DNA of 64,000 bases from the NCBI RefSeq assembly GCF_009766085.1, contig NZ_LMUF01000039.1, positions 117,546-181,545 on the forward strand. Direction: 5' to 3'. Positions 18,967 to 28,084 of the stretch are shown piece after piece; within the stretch, counting starts at the first letter, position 1; the number at the start of each line of letters is the position of its first letter. Source of the stretch: Burkholderia sp. S171. GTDB taxonomy: Bacteria; Pseudomonadota; Gammaproteobacteria; Burkholderiales; Burkholderiaceae. Under the pieces are notes generated by a model. It did no database searches. It saw nothing but the letters and a program-made list of their open reading frames with translations, and was not told where the DNA came from. The translations under genes and the position numbers were made by a program.

Positions 18967-20301
18967 ATGGTTAGGGATTCGATGAAAACCGGCCTCAAGA
19001 TCGCGGTGTCCGTATTGGCTTTAGCGGGTCTGGTCGCCACGACTGCAGCACGCGCCGACAACGAATACAAAGGCTATACGCTGCGCGTCAAGCTGATTGG
19101 CGGCGTGCAATATGAAGCGCTGTACACGCGCATTCCGCTGTGGGAAAAGGAGACCGGCGCGAAGGTTGAGATTGTCTCGCGCAAGAGTCACTTCGAGCTG
19201 GATCGCGAGTTGAAGCAGGACATTGCGTCACAGCATATCGACTATTGCGTGTCGTCGAATCATACGAATTTTTCGGCTCAATACCCCATCTTCCGCGACC
19301 TCAAGGGCTTGTTTCCGGCGAGCTATCTCGCCGCGTTTGCGCCTGCATTGTTGAAGCAGTCCGAGGTGAAGGGGACACTTGTCCAGATCCCGCGCTCAAC
19401 GGATATCGAAGCGCTCTATTACAACAAGACCGCTTACGCCGATCCGGCGAATCGCGATGCCTACAAGAAGAAGTTCGGGACGGACCTGACGCCGCCGAAG
19501 ACCTTCGCCGAGTACACGCAGCAGGCAACGTTCTTTACGAAGGCGCCGAATTTCTACGGGACGCAATTCCCGGGCAAGGACGAGGCGTTGACGGGCACGT
19601 TCTACTCGCTGCTGGTAGCAAACGGTGGCCAGTTGCTCGATGCCAAGATGCAGCCTACGTTCAATTCGCCGGTGGGGGTGAAGACGCTCGACTGGTTCGT
19701 CAATCTGTATAAGGCGGGCGTGGTACCGAAGGGCGTGCCGAGCTACGTCTGGGATGATCTTGGCAACAATTTCGCGTCGGGCAAGGTCGCGCTCGATCTC
19801 GACTGGCCGGGTTTTGCATCGTTCTATAACGACCCGAAAACATCGAAGCTGGCCGGCAACGTAGGTGTGGTTCGTGCACCGCTGGGCGCGGCCAACAAGC
19901 GGCCGGGCTGGTCGGGTTCGCATAGCTTCTCGATCACGAAAGTGTGTGCACGGCCGGAAGTGGCGGCGAGCTTCATTCAGTTCCTGACGAGCAAGGATTC
20001 GCAAATGGTCGAAGCGCGTCTCGGCTCGATTCCTTCGCGTATCGATGCACAGCAGGCCATCGTGCAGGAGTTCAAGGCGAAGGACGACCACTTCATGGCG
20101 GACGCGCTAGCGACCTTCAGTCAGGCCGCGAAGGAAGACTCGTTCACCCCGCCGCGCATTGCGCAATGGAATGAGATTTCCAATGCGCTGTGGCCGGAAT
20201 TGCAGAAGGCGATCATCGGCGACGAAACCTCGCAGCAAGCGCTCGACAACGCGGCGAAGAAGGTCGCGGACATCATGCAGGACGCGGCCGACAACCAGTA
20301 A
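18967..20301 (+). CDS. Carbohydrate ABC importer substrate-binding protein
   Basis: A 444-residue extracytoplasmic solute-binding protein of family 1. The signal peptide ends near TTAARAD (residue 31). The fold is recognisable from LIGGVQYEALYTRIPLWEKETGA, LVQIPRSTDIEALYYNK, and the SGKVALDLDWPGFASFYNDP hinge region. A strong AAAGGAGATG ribosome site precedes the ATG. The ligand is unknown; the downstream enolase-superfamily and mutarotase genes point to a monosaccharide or sugar acid. Confidence 0.92.
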   Translation: MVRDSMKTGLKIAVSVLALAGLVATTAARADNEYKGYTLRVKLIGGVQYEALYTRIPLWEKETGAKVEIVSRKSHFELDRELKQDIASQHIDYCVSSNHTNFSAQYPIFRDLKGLFPASYLAAFAPALLKQSEVKGTLVQIPRSTDIEALYYNKTAYADPANRDAYKKKFGTDLTPPKTFAEYTQQATFFTKAPNFYGTQFPGKDEALTGTFYSLLVANGGQLLDAKMQPTFNSPVGVKTLDWFVNLYKAGVVPKGVPSYVWDDLGNNFASGKVALDLDWPGFASFYNDPKTSKLAGNVGVVRAPLGAANKRPGWSGSHSFSITKVCARPEVAASFIQFLTSKDSQMVEARLGSIPSRIDAQQAIVQEFKAKDDHFMADALATFSQAAKEDSFTPPRIAQWNEISNALWPELQKAIIGDETSQQALDNAAKKVADIMQDAADNQ

Positions 20302-20313
20302 CCGACGATCACT

Positions 20314-21255
20314 ATGCAATCCAACACGCCTTATTCGATCGGCGGCGAGCCCGCCTTAGCGACGCCGCCCAAGCGGATACCGCTGCCGATCAAGTTGTTA
20401 ATGCCCGCGTTCCTGGCGGTGGGGATCGTGGTGATCCTGCCGCTATTGTTCTCGTTTTATACGAGCTTTACGGCGTATCGCTTGACCGATCCCGACACCC
20501 TTTCGCACTGGATCGGCTGGCGTAACTACGAACGTGCGTTTGCGAATGGCGATTTCTGGGCTGCGTTTGGCCGCACGATCTTGTTCCTCACCATTGCGCT
20601 GAATCTTGAACTTTTGCTGGGCCTCGGCGTGGCGTTGCTGCTCAATCAAGTGACGAGAGGTCAGCGCGCGTTGCGTACGGTGATGATGTTCCCCATGATG
20701 TTCTCGCCCGTGCTCGTCGGCTTCCAGTTCAAGTTCATGCTCAATGACAGCACGGGCATTGTGAACAACCTGATGCAGACGTTGTTCGGCGCAAAGTCGG
20801 CGTTCCCGTTTCTCGTCAATGCCAACTCTGCGCTCGCGTCGCTGATCGCGGCCGAGGTATGGAACTCGACACCGATCTTCGCGGTGATCCTGCTCGCCGG
20901 TTTGATGGCGTTGCCGAAAGATCCGATAGAAGCGTCGAAGGTGGATGGCTGTACCTCCTGGCAGACGTTCCGCTATGTAACGTTGCCGTATCTGATGCCG
21001 TTTATCTATATCTCCATGACGATCCGTTCTCTCGATGTAGGCCGAGCCTATGACATCGTGAGGATCATGACGAACGGCGGCCCGGGTGGACGGACGGAAT
21101 TGCTCTGGACGATGGTCGGGCGCATTGCCTACGACGACTCGCGCATGGGTTACGCCAACGCAATTGCCTATGTCTCGGTGCTGGTGTCCATCCTTTTCAC
21201 GCTGTACTTCTTCCGCAAGTTAAGCGGCGCGCGCAAACACATGGGGCCTGCCTGA
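20314..21255 (+). CDS. Carbohydrate ABC importer permease (MalF-like)
   Basis: A 313-residue permease with six predicted helices (PAFLAVGIVVILPLLFSFY is TM1) and the cytoplasmic EAA loop EASKVDGCTSWQTFRYVTLP that docks on the ATPase. It begins 12 nt after the binding-protein stop and is followed 4 nt later by the partner permease. Confidence 0.93.
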   Translation: MQSNTPYSIGGEPALATPPKRIPLPIKLLMPAFLAVGIVVILPLLFSFYTSFTAYRLTDPDTLSHWIGWRNYERAFANGDFWAAFGRTILFLTIALNLELLLGLGVALLLNQVTRGQRALRTVMMFPMMFSPVLVGFQFKFMLNDSTGIVNNLMQTLFGAKSAFPFLVNANSALASLIAAEVWNSTPIFAVILLAGLMALPKDPIEASKVDGCTSWQTFRYVTLPYLMPFIYISMTIRSLDVGRAYDIVRIMTNGGPGGRTELLWTMVGRIAYDDSRMGYANAIAYVSVLVSILFTLYFFRKLSGARKHMGPA

Positions 21256-21259
21256 CATC

Positions 21260-22120
21260 ATGAGCGATATGGCAATCAAGGGCGCGTTCATGCGCAAGTC
21301 AGCGATCTGGTTCGGCGTGTTTATCGTGATGGCGATCATCTGTTTGCCGGGGCTGTGGGTCGTGCTTAATGCGTTCCGATCGAACGTGGCGATTTTATCG
21401 AATCAATCGCCGCTGGTTGGTGCGAGTTACACGCTCGATAACTTTAAAAGCATGTTCGGCTATGGGCAAATGGCGTCGCTGCCTATCAGCCAGTACTTCG
21501 TCAATTCGCTGATCATTTCGTGTGTGAGTACGGTCGCTGCGCTTGCTGTTGGTGTGCTTGGTGGTTATGCGTTCGCGCGTTTTGAGTTCAGGCACAAGAA
21601 GGTCATGTTCGTGGCGTTGATGCTCACACGCGCGATTCCGGGCATTGCGTTGTCGTTGCCTATCTTTATGCTTTGGGCATGGACTGGTCTGCTCGATACG
21701 CGCATTGGCGTGATTTTGGTTTATCTCGCGATGAATGTACCGTTCACGGTATGGCTGATCGATGGCTTCTTTCGCGAGGTGCCGATCGAGTTGTCGCAGG
21801 CGGCGCAGATCGATGGATGTAACCGCTGGCAGGCGTTTTGGCGCATTGAGCTGCCATTGGCGAAAAGCGGGATTGCATCGGCGGGGATCTTTGCGTTTCT
21901 CACTAGCTGGAATGAATTTGCTCTGGCGACGCAATTGTGCCGAAGCCCGGATACGAAGACACTGCCCGTGGGGCTGATGGACTTTACCGCGCAGTTTTCT
22001 GTCGATTGGGCGGGTATGTGCGCGATGGCCGTGATTATTATTATTCCCGCAATCGTGCTCACGTTTATTGTGCAGAAGCATTTGATAGCGGGGTTGACGC
22101 TTGGTGGGGTGAAAGGTTGA
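21260..22120 (+). CDS. Carbohydrate ABC importer permease (MalG-like)
   Basis: A 286-residue permease with six helices and the EAA loop ELSQAAQIDGCNRWQAFWRIELP. MalG-type features include the RAIPGIALSLPIFML segment. An alternative start at residue 11 (MRKSAIWF) is possible. It completes the importer; the coding strand continues to the enolase-superfamily gene only after the inverted repeat. Confidence 0.93.
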   Translation: MSDMAIKGAFMRKSAIWFGVFIVMAIICLPGLWVVLNAFRSNVAILSNQSPLVGASYTLDNFKSMFGYGQMASLPISQYFVNSLIISCVSTVAALAVGVLGGYAFARFEFRHKKVMFVALMLTRAIPGIALSLPIFMLWAWTGLLDTRIGVILVYLAMNVPFTVWLIDGFFREVPIELSQAAQIDGCNRWQAFWRIELPLAKSGIASAGIFAFLTSWNEFALATQLCRSPDTKTLPVGLMDFTAQFSVDWAGMCAMAVIIIIPAIVLTFIVQKHLIAGLTLGGVKG

Positions 22121-22206
22121 AAGGAGATTTTCGTTCGCACTTGGGTGGGGGGAGGGGTTGGTGTGCGAGGTTTTGGGGTTAGCGGTCTGAGTTTATGCCG
22201 GGTTGC

Positions 22207-22465
22207 TGCTTTCAGTGTTAGTGGTCTGCCAGAGTCGGATTTTCTCTCTATCACTATTAGCCACTGTGCGTGGCGGCACGTCATTTCTTTGTCCAAAGCG
22301 ACAAAGAAACGAAGCAAAGAAAACGCTTTAACCGCACTACCCTAAGTGTCCACAGCGTGCAGTTTTGATTCATAGGTGCCCCAAAAGCACGGTGCTCGCC
22401 AGAACCACGGATGTGTGAAGCCCTCCTTCTCGCGAATCCCGACATAGACACGCTTCGCCACCAGT
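22207..22465. repeat. Left arm of a 259-bp inverted repeat
   Basis: This segment is nearly identical to the reverse complement of 22790-23047, with scattered substitutions and a poorly matched patch near 22430-22445. Inside it, TTTCTTTGTC (22284-22293) and GACAAAGAAA (22300-22309) form a perfect 10-bp hairpin. Short frames through it are Lys/Arg-rich and unlike real proteins. Confidence 0.9.
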
Positions 22466-22789
22466 GCTCTCGGGCAAGCACTATTTTTCAAGGGACCCGC
22501 ACCGTTCCACACGCTTTCGAGGCCTCGTTTCTTGGTAGCTTGGTTGAGCGCTCCGAGTGCTCCGCACAGGGAGCCGCGAGGCCAACCTCGCCCATCACAA
22601 CCTGATGTATTTACTGCTTCAATCGTTGGTGAGCCGATTGGTGAGTTGCATGGACATTTCGTCCGGTATGGCCTAACGCATCCGGCGGCCTCGTTTCGAG
22701 GTAGGTTGTCGACGTGGTTCGGCATGCGTACGAATTCGGAGGAAGGTTGTCCGCGGATAGCGCGGGGTGAACCTTGGGCAGGTTCAGTT
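22466..22789. other. Loop region between the inverted repeats
   Basis: A 324-bp segment enclosed by the two arms. No frame has a ribosome site or recognisable domain. It may be the unique interior of a non-autonomous mobile element, or simply DNA trapped between two inverted copies. Confidence 0.4.
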
Positions 22790-23047
22790 ACTGGTGGCGA
22801 AGCGTGTCAGAACCCGTGTTCGGAGAAGGAGGGTTTCACACATCCGAGGCTCTGGCGAGCACCGTGCTTTTGGGGCACCTATGAATGGGAACTGCACGCT
22901 GTGGACACTTAGGGTAGAGCGGTTAAAGCGTTTTCTTTGCTTCGTTTCTTTGTCGCTTTGGACAAAGAAATGACGTGCCGCCACGCACAGTGGCTAATAG
23001 TGATAAAGAGAAAATCCGACTCTCGCGGACCGCTAACGCCGAAAGCA
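22790..23047. repeat. Right arm of the 259-bp inverted repeat
   Basis: Reverse-complement partner of 22207-22465, carrying the same hairpin (TTTCTTTGTC 22945-22954, GACAAAGAAA 22961-22970). It ends about 115 nt before the enolase-superfamily gene; the DNA between is C/A-rich (CCCCGACCCCTACCCCC). Confidence 0.9.
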
Positions 23048-23162
23048 CCAACCCAGCACTGACCCCGACCCCTACCCCCACCCCCAAAACCGCCCGCCCC
23101 AAACCACAACCACCAAAACCCTAAAAGAAAAATTCCGCAACAGCACTTAAAGGAACCCCCTA

Positions 23163-24281
23163 ATGACATCCATCGACACCGTCGACATCCGCCAAATCGA
23201 CCTTCAACCCAAAGTCAAACGCACGGATGCGATCCAATCCTTCGTAGTACAGGAGACCGTGCTGGTCACGCTCCACTGCAGCGACGGCAGCATAGGCACC
23301 GGCTACACCTACACCATCGGCACGGGCGGTTCGTCCATCGTCGCGTTGCTGCACGATCACCTGGCGCCGCTGCTAATCGGCCGCGACCCCGCCCAATACG
23401 AAGCCATCTGGCGCGACCTCTTTTTCCATACGCACGCAACCGCTGTCGGCGCGATCACGAGCCTCGCGCTCGCTGCAATCGATACCGCGCTATGGGACCG
23501 CAACACGCGCGTGGCGAACTTGCCGCTGTGGATCGCAGCAGGCGGATCGAAGCCGCGCACGCGGACATATTCCACCGAAGGCGGTTGGCTGCATCTATCG
23601 GAAACAGAGCTCGTCGATCAAACCATGCAAGCGCGCGATGCCGGTTTTCATGGCGCGAAAATAAAGGTCGGCCGGCCGCACCTAGCCGAAGACACACGGC
23701 GGCTCACGGCCGTGCGCAACGCAATGGGCGATGACTTCGAGATCATGGTCGACGCGAATCAGGGCTTCACGCTATCCGAAGCCATCCGCCGCGCGCATGC
23801 GTTCGAACCGTTGCGCCTTGCATGGCTAGAAGAGCCAATGCCCGCTGAAAATATCGCGGCACACCAGCGCCTCTGCGCCGCGAGTTCGGTGCCCATTGCA
23901 GTGGGGGAATCGATGTATCACCCCGCACAATTCGCCGAGTATCTGAAGGCGGATGCATGCTCGATCGTTCAGGCCGATGTCGCCCGCATAGGCGGAATCA
24001 CGCCGTGGCTGAAAGTGGCGCATTTGGCCGAGACCATGAACGTGTCCATCTGCCCGCACTTCCTGATGGAGCTGCATGTGAGTTTGTGCGCGGCCGTGCC
24101 GAACGCGACGTGGCTCGAATACATCCCGCAACTCGACGCGTTGACCGGCAAGCAGGTACAGATCGAACAGGGTTATGCGGTCGCACCGATGGAGCCGGGG
24201 ATTGGTATCGACTGGGATTGGGATGCCATTCACGCGATGCAGCGCACGCATGTTTGCGTCGATGCCCGCGCGGCGGCTTAA
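23163..24281 (+). CDS. Enolase-superfamily sugar-acid dehydratase or lactonizing enzyme (mandelate racemase type)
   Basis: A 372-residue protein with an N-terminal capping domain and a TIM barrel. The acid/base KxK is in GAKIKVG (residues 160-166), metal ligands are Asp in MVDANQGF, Glu in AWLEEPM and Glu in VGESMY, and the second base is His in ICPHFLMELH. This pattern defines the mandelate racemase subgroup, which includes sugar-acid dehydratases. With a sugar importer upstream and a mutarotase downstream, dehydration of an aldonic acid is the likely reaction; the substrate cannot be read from sequence. Confidence 0.85.
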   Translation: MTSIDTVDIRQIDLQPKVKRTDAIQSFVVQETVLVTLHCSDGSIGTGYTYTIGTGGSSIVALLHDHLAPLLIGRDPAQYEAIWRDLFFHTHATAVGAITSLALAAIDTALWDRNTRVANLPLWIAAGGSKPRTRTYSTEGGWLHLSETELVDQTMQARDAGFHGAKIKVGRPHLAEDTRRLTAVRNAMGDDFEIMVDANQGFTLSEAIRRAHAFEPLRLAWLEEPMPAENIAAHQRLCAASSVPIAVGESMYHPAQFAEYLKADACSIVQADVARIGGITPWLKVAHLAETMNVSICPHFLMELHVSLCAAVPNATWLEYIPQLDALTGKQVQIEQGYAVAPMEPGIGIDWDWDAIHAMQRTHVCVDARAAA

Positions 24282-24285
24282 AGCC

Positions 24286-24645
24286 ATGAGCACGAATGTC
24301 ATGCGCCATTGCCTGTCACTCGATCTCCGCGATGACCCCGAGGTCATCGCGCAATACGACCGGTATCACGAGGCAGTCTGGCCCGAAGTGCTGGATGCGC
24401 TGCGAGCGTCAGGCATCATCGATATGACGATCTGGCGCCGCGATACGCGCTTGGTGATGTTGCTTGAGACCGATCCCGACTTCAGCTTCGACAAACTCGT
24501 GGCAAGCGCGGATGTTCATCCGCGCGTGACCGAGTGGAATGCGTTAATGGCAAGCTTTCAACGTCCGCTGCCGGGTGCGACGAGCGCTGAATGGCAGCCG
24601 ATGAAACTCGCGTTCAATATGCAGGCGCAGATGAAAGGAGCGTAA
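24286..24645 (+). CDS. L-rhamnose mutarotase family protein (RhaM-like)
   Basis: A 119-residue protein beginning at ATG 24286, 4 nt after the previous stop. Family features include the N-terminal CLSLDLRDDPEVIAQYDRYHEAVWPEV, WRRDTRLVMLLETD and the closing LAFNMQAQ. These dimeric alpha/beta-barrel proteins interconvert anomers of 6-deoxy sugars such as rhamnose or fucose. It supports a 6-deoxyhexose or its acid as the pathway substrate. Confidence 0.85.
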   Translation: MSTNVMRHCLSLDLRDDPEVIAQYDRYHEAVWPEVLDALRASGIIDMTIWRRDTRLVMLLETDPDFSFDKLVASADVHPRVTEWNALMASFQRPLPGATSAEWQPMKLAFNMQAQMKGA

Positions 24646-24666
24646 GAGTCGGTCAAGCGTTACAGA

Positions 24667-24765
24667 TCAGACAATCCGCACGATCACGGAAAACAGCCAT
24701 ACCGCAATGCCGACGCCGCCGACCAGGCATACGGCTACCGCGCACAAACGCCAAAGGGTCTTCAT
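24667..24765 (-). CDS. Possible 32-residue single-helix membrane protein
   Basis: A minus-strand ATG at 24765 opens a frame of 32 codons: MKTLWR, then an uninterrupted hydrophobic helix (LCAVAVCLVGGVGIAVWLF), then SVIVRIV and TGA. Lys and Arg precede the helix, giving an N-in topology. The upstream TTAGG is only a weak ribosome site. Small single-pass proteins of this type are known in Burkholderia-group genomes, but I cannot confirm the family. Confidence 0.4.
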   Translation of the reverse strand: MKTLWRLCAVAVCLVGGVGIAVWLFSVIVRIV

Positions 24766-24774
24766 CCGTCGTAC

Positions 24775-24801
24775 CTAAAAAAGAAGGCCGCAAAAGCGGC
24801 C
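24775..24801 (-). terminator. GGCCGC/GCGGCC hairpin with T-run on the minus strand
   Basis: The stem GGCCGC (24786-24791) and GCGGCC (24796-24801) with a 4-nt loop is followed on the minus strand by TTCTTTTTT. It has intrinsic-terminator shape, but no clear minus-strand gene ends here; it lies just upstream of the candidate 32-residue gene. Confidence 0.45.
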
Positions 24802-24979
24802 TGAAGAGGGGTACTACAGGGGGATCAATGAAACGCATCGTAAGACGCGAGACTTAAGAGAACATTAAGCCGCGCAAATCACCCCCTCAGCGCACCCCGT
24901 CTCTCTTACCCGTGTAAGCAAACTGACCCCAGCTTTCCAGGCGGCACATTCGCTGCTCGCCCAGCCATGCAACGAATAA

Positions 24980-25016
24980 TAGACTCAAAAAATTCGTTCT
25001 GATAAAGTGAATTCAG
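24980..25016 (+). promoter_or_regulatory. Promoter with overlapping palindromic operator, upstream of the class II aldolase
   Basis: -35 TAGACT (24980-24985), 17-nt spacer, -10 TAAAGT (25003-25008), overlapped by GTGAATTCAG (25007-25016). This is the most diverged member of the set at 29384, 30887 and 42685, but keeps identical spacing. It lies 58 nt before the aldolase start. Confidence 0.65.
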
Positions 25017-25074
25017 AATTCCTTATCCCCTTCCGATTCGCTTGAAACTATACAAAGCTGGCTTGGAGCTGAAT

Positions 25075-25848
25075 ATGACCGTCGTGGAAACCGCCGCAAC
25101 TCGTCCGATTATTTGCACCGATGCCGAATGGGCCGCGCGCCTCAAACTAGCCGCGACGTATCGCGTGTTCTTCATGCTGGGCTGGCACGAACTGATCTTC
25201 AACCACATCACGCTGCGCGTACCCGGAACCGACGATCAACTCCTCATCAACCCGTTCGGACTCGCTTACGACGAAGTCACCGCGTCGAATCTGGTGAAGA
25301 TCGACCTGACCGGCAAGATCCTCAGCGACAGCCAGTACCCCGTCAATCCGGCCGGCCTGACCATCCACAGCGCCGTGCACGCGAACGTTCCCGATGCCCA
25401 TTGCGTCATGCATATCCACACCACGGCGAGCGTCGCGGTCGCCTGCATGGAGGAGGGGCTGGAGGACAACAATATCTATTCGTCGCAACTGCACGACATG
25501 GTCGCGTATCACACGTTCGAAGGCACGACCGTCCACGATGAAGAGAAATCGCGCATGGTGGCGTCCTTGAATAACAAGCGGCTGATGATCCTGCGCAATC
25601 ACGGCTTGCTCGCGCATGGTGCCACGCTCGGCCACGCGTTCGTGCTGATCTGGACGCTGAACCGAGCCTGCGAAATCCAGCTCGCAACGCATTCCATGCG
25701 CGGCAAAACGCTGCTTGTTGATCCAAAAATCAGTGAGCGCTCGACCCGCGACGCGCTTCAATACGATCCGCGCTTCGGCGGCGGAGATCAGGTCCTGGAC
25801 GCACTGATTCGCCGCCTGGACCGCACCGATACCAGCTACAGGCAGTAA
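25075..25848 (+). CDS. Class II aldolase/adducin family protein
   Basis: The start is at ATG 25075, with GGAG 7 nt before it, giving 257 residues. Zinc ligands of the class II fold are visible in MHIHTTA and in NHGLLAHG; the phosphate or carboxylate loop is NHITLRVPG. Family members cleave or decarboxylate hydroxy-acids or sugar phosphates. It is under the CTGAATTCAG-type operator and convergent with a LysR gene, so it belongs to the catabolic island rather than the sugar operon. The substrate is unknown. Confidence 0.85.
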   Translation: MTVVETAATRPIICTDAEWAARLKLAATYRVFFMLGWHELIFNHITLRVPGTDDQLLINPFGLAYDEVTASNLVKIDLTGKILSDSQYPVNPAGLTIHSAVHANVPDAHCVMHIHTTASVAVACMEEGLEDNNIYSSQLHDMVAYHTFEGTTVHDEEKSRMVASLNNKRLMILRNHGLLAHGATLGHAFVLIWTLNRACEIQLATHSMRGKTLLVDPKISERSTRDALQYDPRFGGGDQVLDALIRRLDRTDTSYRQ

Positions 25849-25864
25849 CACCGCCAAAACCGCC

Positions 25865-26791
25865 TCACGGCTGCACGGCGAACATGTCCATCAGGACATC
25901 GCGCAGCCACTGGATGCCGGCATCGCTTGAGAAGCGCACATGCGTGTGGATTTTCACTTCGATGGCCGGCAAGTCGAACGGTAGCGCCAGCAACCGGAAC
26001 GCGTGTCCGCGATTGAAGCGCTCGGCAATGCTGCGCGGAAAGATCACCGCGAGATCCGTGGTCCGGACAATCTCCGGCGCCACGATGAAATGCGGCAGCC
26101 GCAGCACGATATCGCGCTCCATGCCGAGTTCGGCAAGCCACTGCTCGATCATCCGATGCCCGGTGGCGTTCGTGCTTGCATAGACGTATCGCAAACCGGC
26201 CAGATCCTGCTTCGACGCCTTCTTTCCCTTCAGCGGATGTCCCGTGCGAACCAGGCACACGTGTTCGTCCGAAAACAGGGTGTCGCCTATGCAACCTTCC
26301 TCCAGCCCCGGCACATAGCCGAGCGCGAGATCGATCTCGCCTGCACGCATGGCCGCGCCCGCCGACTCGGACGCGAGTTGCACGACCTCGAAGCGCACCT
26401 TCGGCGCCGTGCTTTCCAGCGCGGCGAGTAAGGGCGGCAGGAAGTAGAACTCCGACATATCCGACATCGATATCTTGAACACGCGCGATGCGGTCGCGGG
26501 ATCGAAGTGACCATGCGCCTGCATGGCAAGGCTGATGATGCCGAACGCTTCATCGAGCGGACCGTGAAGGCGGATCGCGGCCTCGGTCGGCACCATGGTT
26601 TGCGGCGTGCGAACGAACAGCGGATCGTCGAACAAGGTGCGCAGGCGCCGCAGCGAATGGCTCACGGCGGGTTGCGTCAGACCGAGCCGTTCGCCCGCCG
26701 CGGTGAGGCTGCGCAAGTCCCAGATTGCGAGGAATACGCGCAACAGGTTGAGGTCGGTGAGACCGCTATTCGTCTGGTTCATGGCATCCAT
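25865..26791 (-). CDS. LysR-family regulator, NodD/NahR-like, divergent from the IacA-like gene
   Basis: A 308-residue regulator with helix-turn-helix DLNLLRVFLAIWDLRSLTAAGERLGLTQPAVSHSLRRLR (residues 13-50; the second ATG at residue 4 is an alternative start) and a C-terminal effector-binding domain (SMSDMSEFYFLPPLLAAL). The FDDPLFVRTP and SMSDMSE features place it in the NodD/NahR/LinR group of aromatic-responsive regulators. It is clearly related to the LysR at 52913. The 86-nt intergenic region to 26878 would hold its operator. Confidence 0.9.
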   Translation of the reverse strand: MDAMNQTNSGLTDLNLLRVFLAIWDLRSLTAAGERLGLTQPAVSHSLRRLRTLFDDPLFVRTPQTMVPTEAAIRLHGPLDEAFGIISLAMQAHGHFDPATASRVFKISMSDMSEFYFLPPLLAALESTAPKVRFEVVQLASESAGAAMRAGEIDLALGYVPGLEEGCIGDTLFSDEHVCLVRTGHPLKGKKASKQDLAGLRYVYASTNATGHRMIEQWLAELGMERDIVLRLPHFIVAPEIVRTTDLAVIFPRSIAERFNRGHAFRLLALPFDLPAIEVKIHTHVRFSSDAGIQWLRDVLMDMFAVQP

Positions 26792-26804
26792 TATTGGTGC
26801 GAAT

Positions 26805-26833
26805 TTGACGCATATGTGGGTCGATTCTATCTT
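26805..26833 (+). promoter_or_regulatory. Candidate promoter and LysR site for the IacA-like gene
   Basis: TTGACG (26805-26810), 17 nt, TATCTT (26828-26833). The -35 lies inside GAATTTGAC (26801-26809), which recurs at an equivalent distance upstream of the Rieske alpha gene, next to the related LysR. Confidence 0.5.
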
Positions 26834-26877
26834 GAGGGCAAGCCATTCAACCGATACAAAATCACGCCGGAGCCCCG

Positions 26878-28071
26878 ATGAATCTCGCAGACGATCCCAA
26901 ACTGGCGACCCTCACCCGCGCATCGAGCGCTATCGCTAATCCGCTCGCGCTGGACGATGTGATCGCGGAAATCGCTGAGCGCCGCGATGAATTCGATCAA
27001 CTCTCGCACGTTCCCCGCGACATGATCGCGACCATGAAGCGCGCCCGCATTTTCCGCGCAAGCACGCCGAAATGCTTCGGCGGCGACGCGCTCGCGCCCG
27101 CTGATTTCCTGCGCGTGCTGGAACGCATCGCGGTGGCGGACGGGTCGACCGCGTGGGTGGCTGCGTTCGGCTCGGCCAATGTTTATCTCGCCGCGCTGCC
27201 CGTTGAAACCCAGCGTGAAATCTATGCGAGCGGCCCAGACCAGGTGTTCGCGGGCGGTTTGTACCCCGTACAACCTGCCGCTGCCGCAGCGGGTGGCTGG
27301 ATCGTGAGCGGCCAATGGCACTTCGCGAGCGGCTGCAAGGGCGCGGACTGGATCGGCGTGGGCATCGGCGGGCTGCCAGCAGGCAGCGACAGTCCGAACG
27401 CCGGCAAGCCGCTGACGGCGGTGTTTCGCGCGGAAGAAGTCGAGATCGTCGATAACTGGAACGTGGTCGGCATGCAGGGCACGGGCAGCCACGACCTGCG
27501 CCTGAAAGACAAATTCGTCGCCGATCCGTGGACCTTCGTGCGCGGCGGCGGCGCGGTGATCGATGAACCGTTGTACAAATATCCCGCCGTGTCGTATCAG
27601 GCCGAAGTTCACGCGGCGGTCAACGTCGGGCTGGCGCGGGCGGCGCTTGACTTGGCTGCGGAGATTTCCGGCGGTACGAAAACCACGACCGGCGCGCCAC
27701 GTCTGGCAGATCGTGCGTACTTTCGCATCGAGCTGGGTCGTGCCGAAGCGCAGTGGCGCAGCGCCCGCGCGTTCTTCTATCAAGCGTCCGATGATGCCTG
27801 GAACTCGATCATAGCCGGCCGCCCGGTGACGCCCGAGCAGGCGAGCCTGTTGCGCCTGAGCGCCACGCACGCCGCCCATGTGTGTGCGGACGTGGTCCAG
27901 CAGGCTTACCGCCTGGCCGGTGTCGCGGCGATCTATCGGAACAACCGGATGCAGCGCCTCGTTCGCGACTCCATGGTCGTCACGCAGCACGCCTTTTTGG
28001 GCGAAGCGACCTACGATGGCGCCGGCGCCATTTTCGCGGGCATCGCGCCCACGATCACGCCGTATCCGTAA
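26878..28071 (+). CDS. Acyl-CoA-dehydrogenase-fold flavin-dependent monooxygenase (IacA/HsaA-like)
   Basis: A 397-residue protein with the acyl-CoA dehydrogenase fold: N-terminal helices (RRDEFDQLSHVPRDMIATMK), middle beta domain (SGQWHFASGCKGADWIGVG; NVVGMQGTGSHDLRL) and C-terminal helical bundle (QQAYRLAGVAAIYRNNRMQR). It lacks a dehydrogenase-type acyl-CoA pocket signature and is followed by a flavin reductase, as in two-component group D monooxygenases (HsaA, DszC, IacA). The neighbours make IacA, which oxygenates indole-3-acetate, a likely counterpart; substrate specificity is inferred. Confidence 0.82.
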   Translation: MNLADDPKLATLTRASSAIANPLALDDVIAEIAERRDEFDQLSHVPRDMIATMKRARIFRASTPKCFGGDALAPADFLRVLERIAVADGSTAWVAAFGSANVYLAALPVETQREIYASGPDQVFAGGLYPVQPAAAAAGGWIVSGQWHFASGCKGADWIGVGIGGLPAGSDSPNAGKPLTAVFRAEEVEIVDNWNVVGMQGTGSHDLRLKDKFVADPWTFVRGGGAVIDEPLYKYPAVSYQAEVHAAVNVGLARAALDLAAEISGGTKTTTGAPRLADRAYFRIELGRAEAQWRSARAFFYQASDDAWNSIIAGRPVTPEQASLLRLSATHAAHVCADVVQQAYRLAGVAAIYRNNRMQRLVRDSMVVTQHAFLGEATYDGAGAIFAGIAPTITPYP

Positions 28072-28084
28072 GCCGGGAGGCAGC

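Noticed and set aside
24786..24801. GGCCGC/GCGGCC hairpin as a plus-strand terminator of the mutarotase operon
   Set aside because: There is no T-run after it on the plus strand; the T-run is on the minus strand only.
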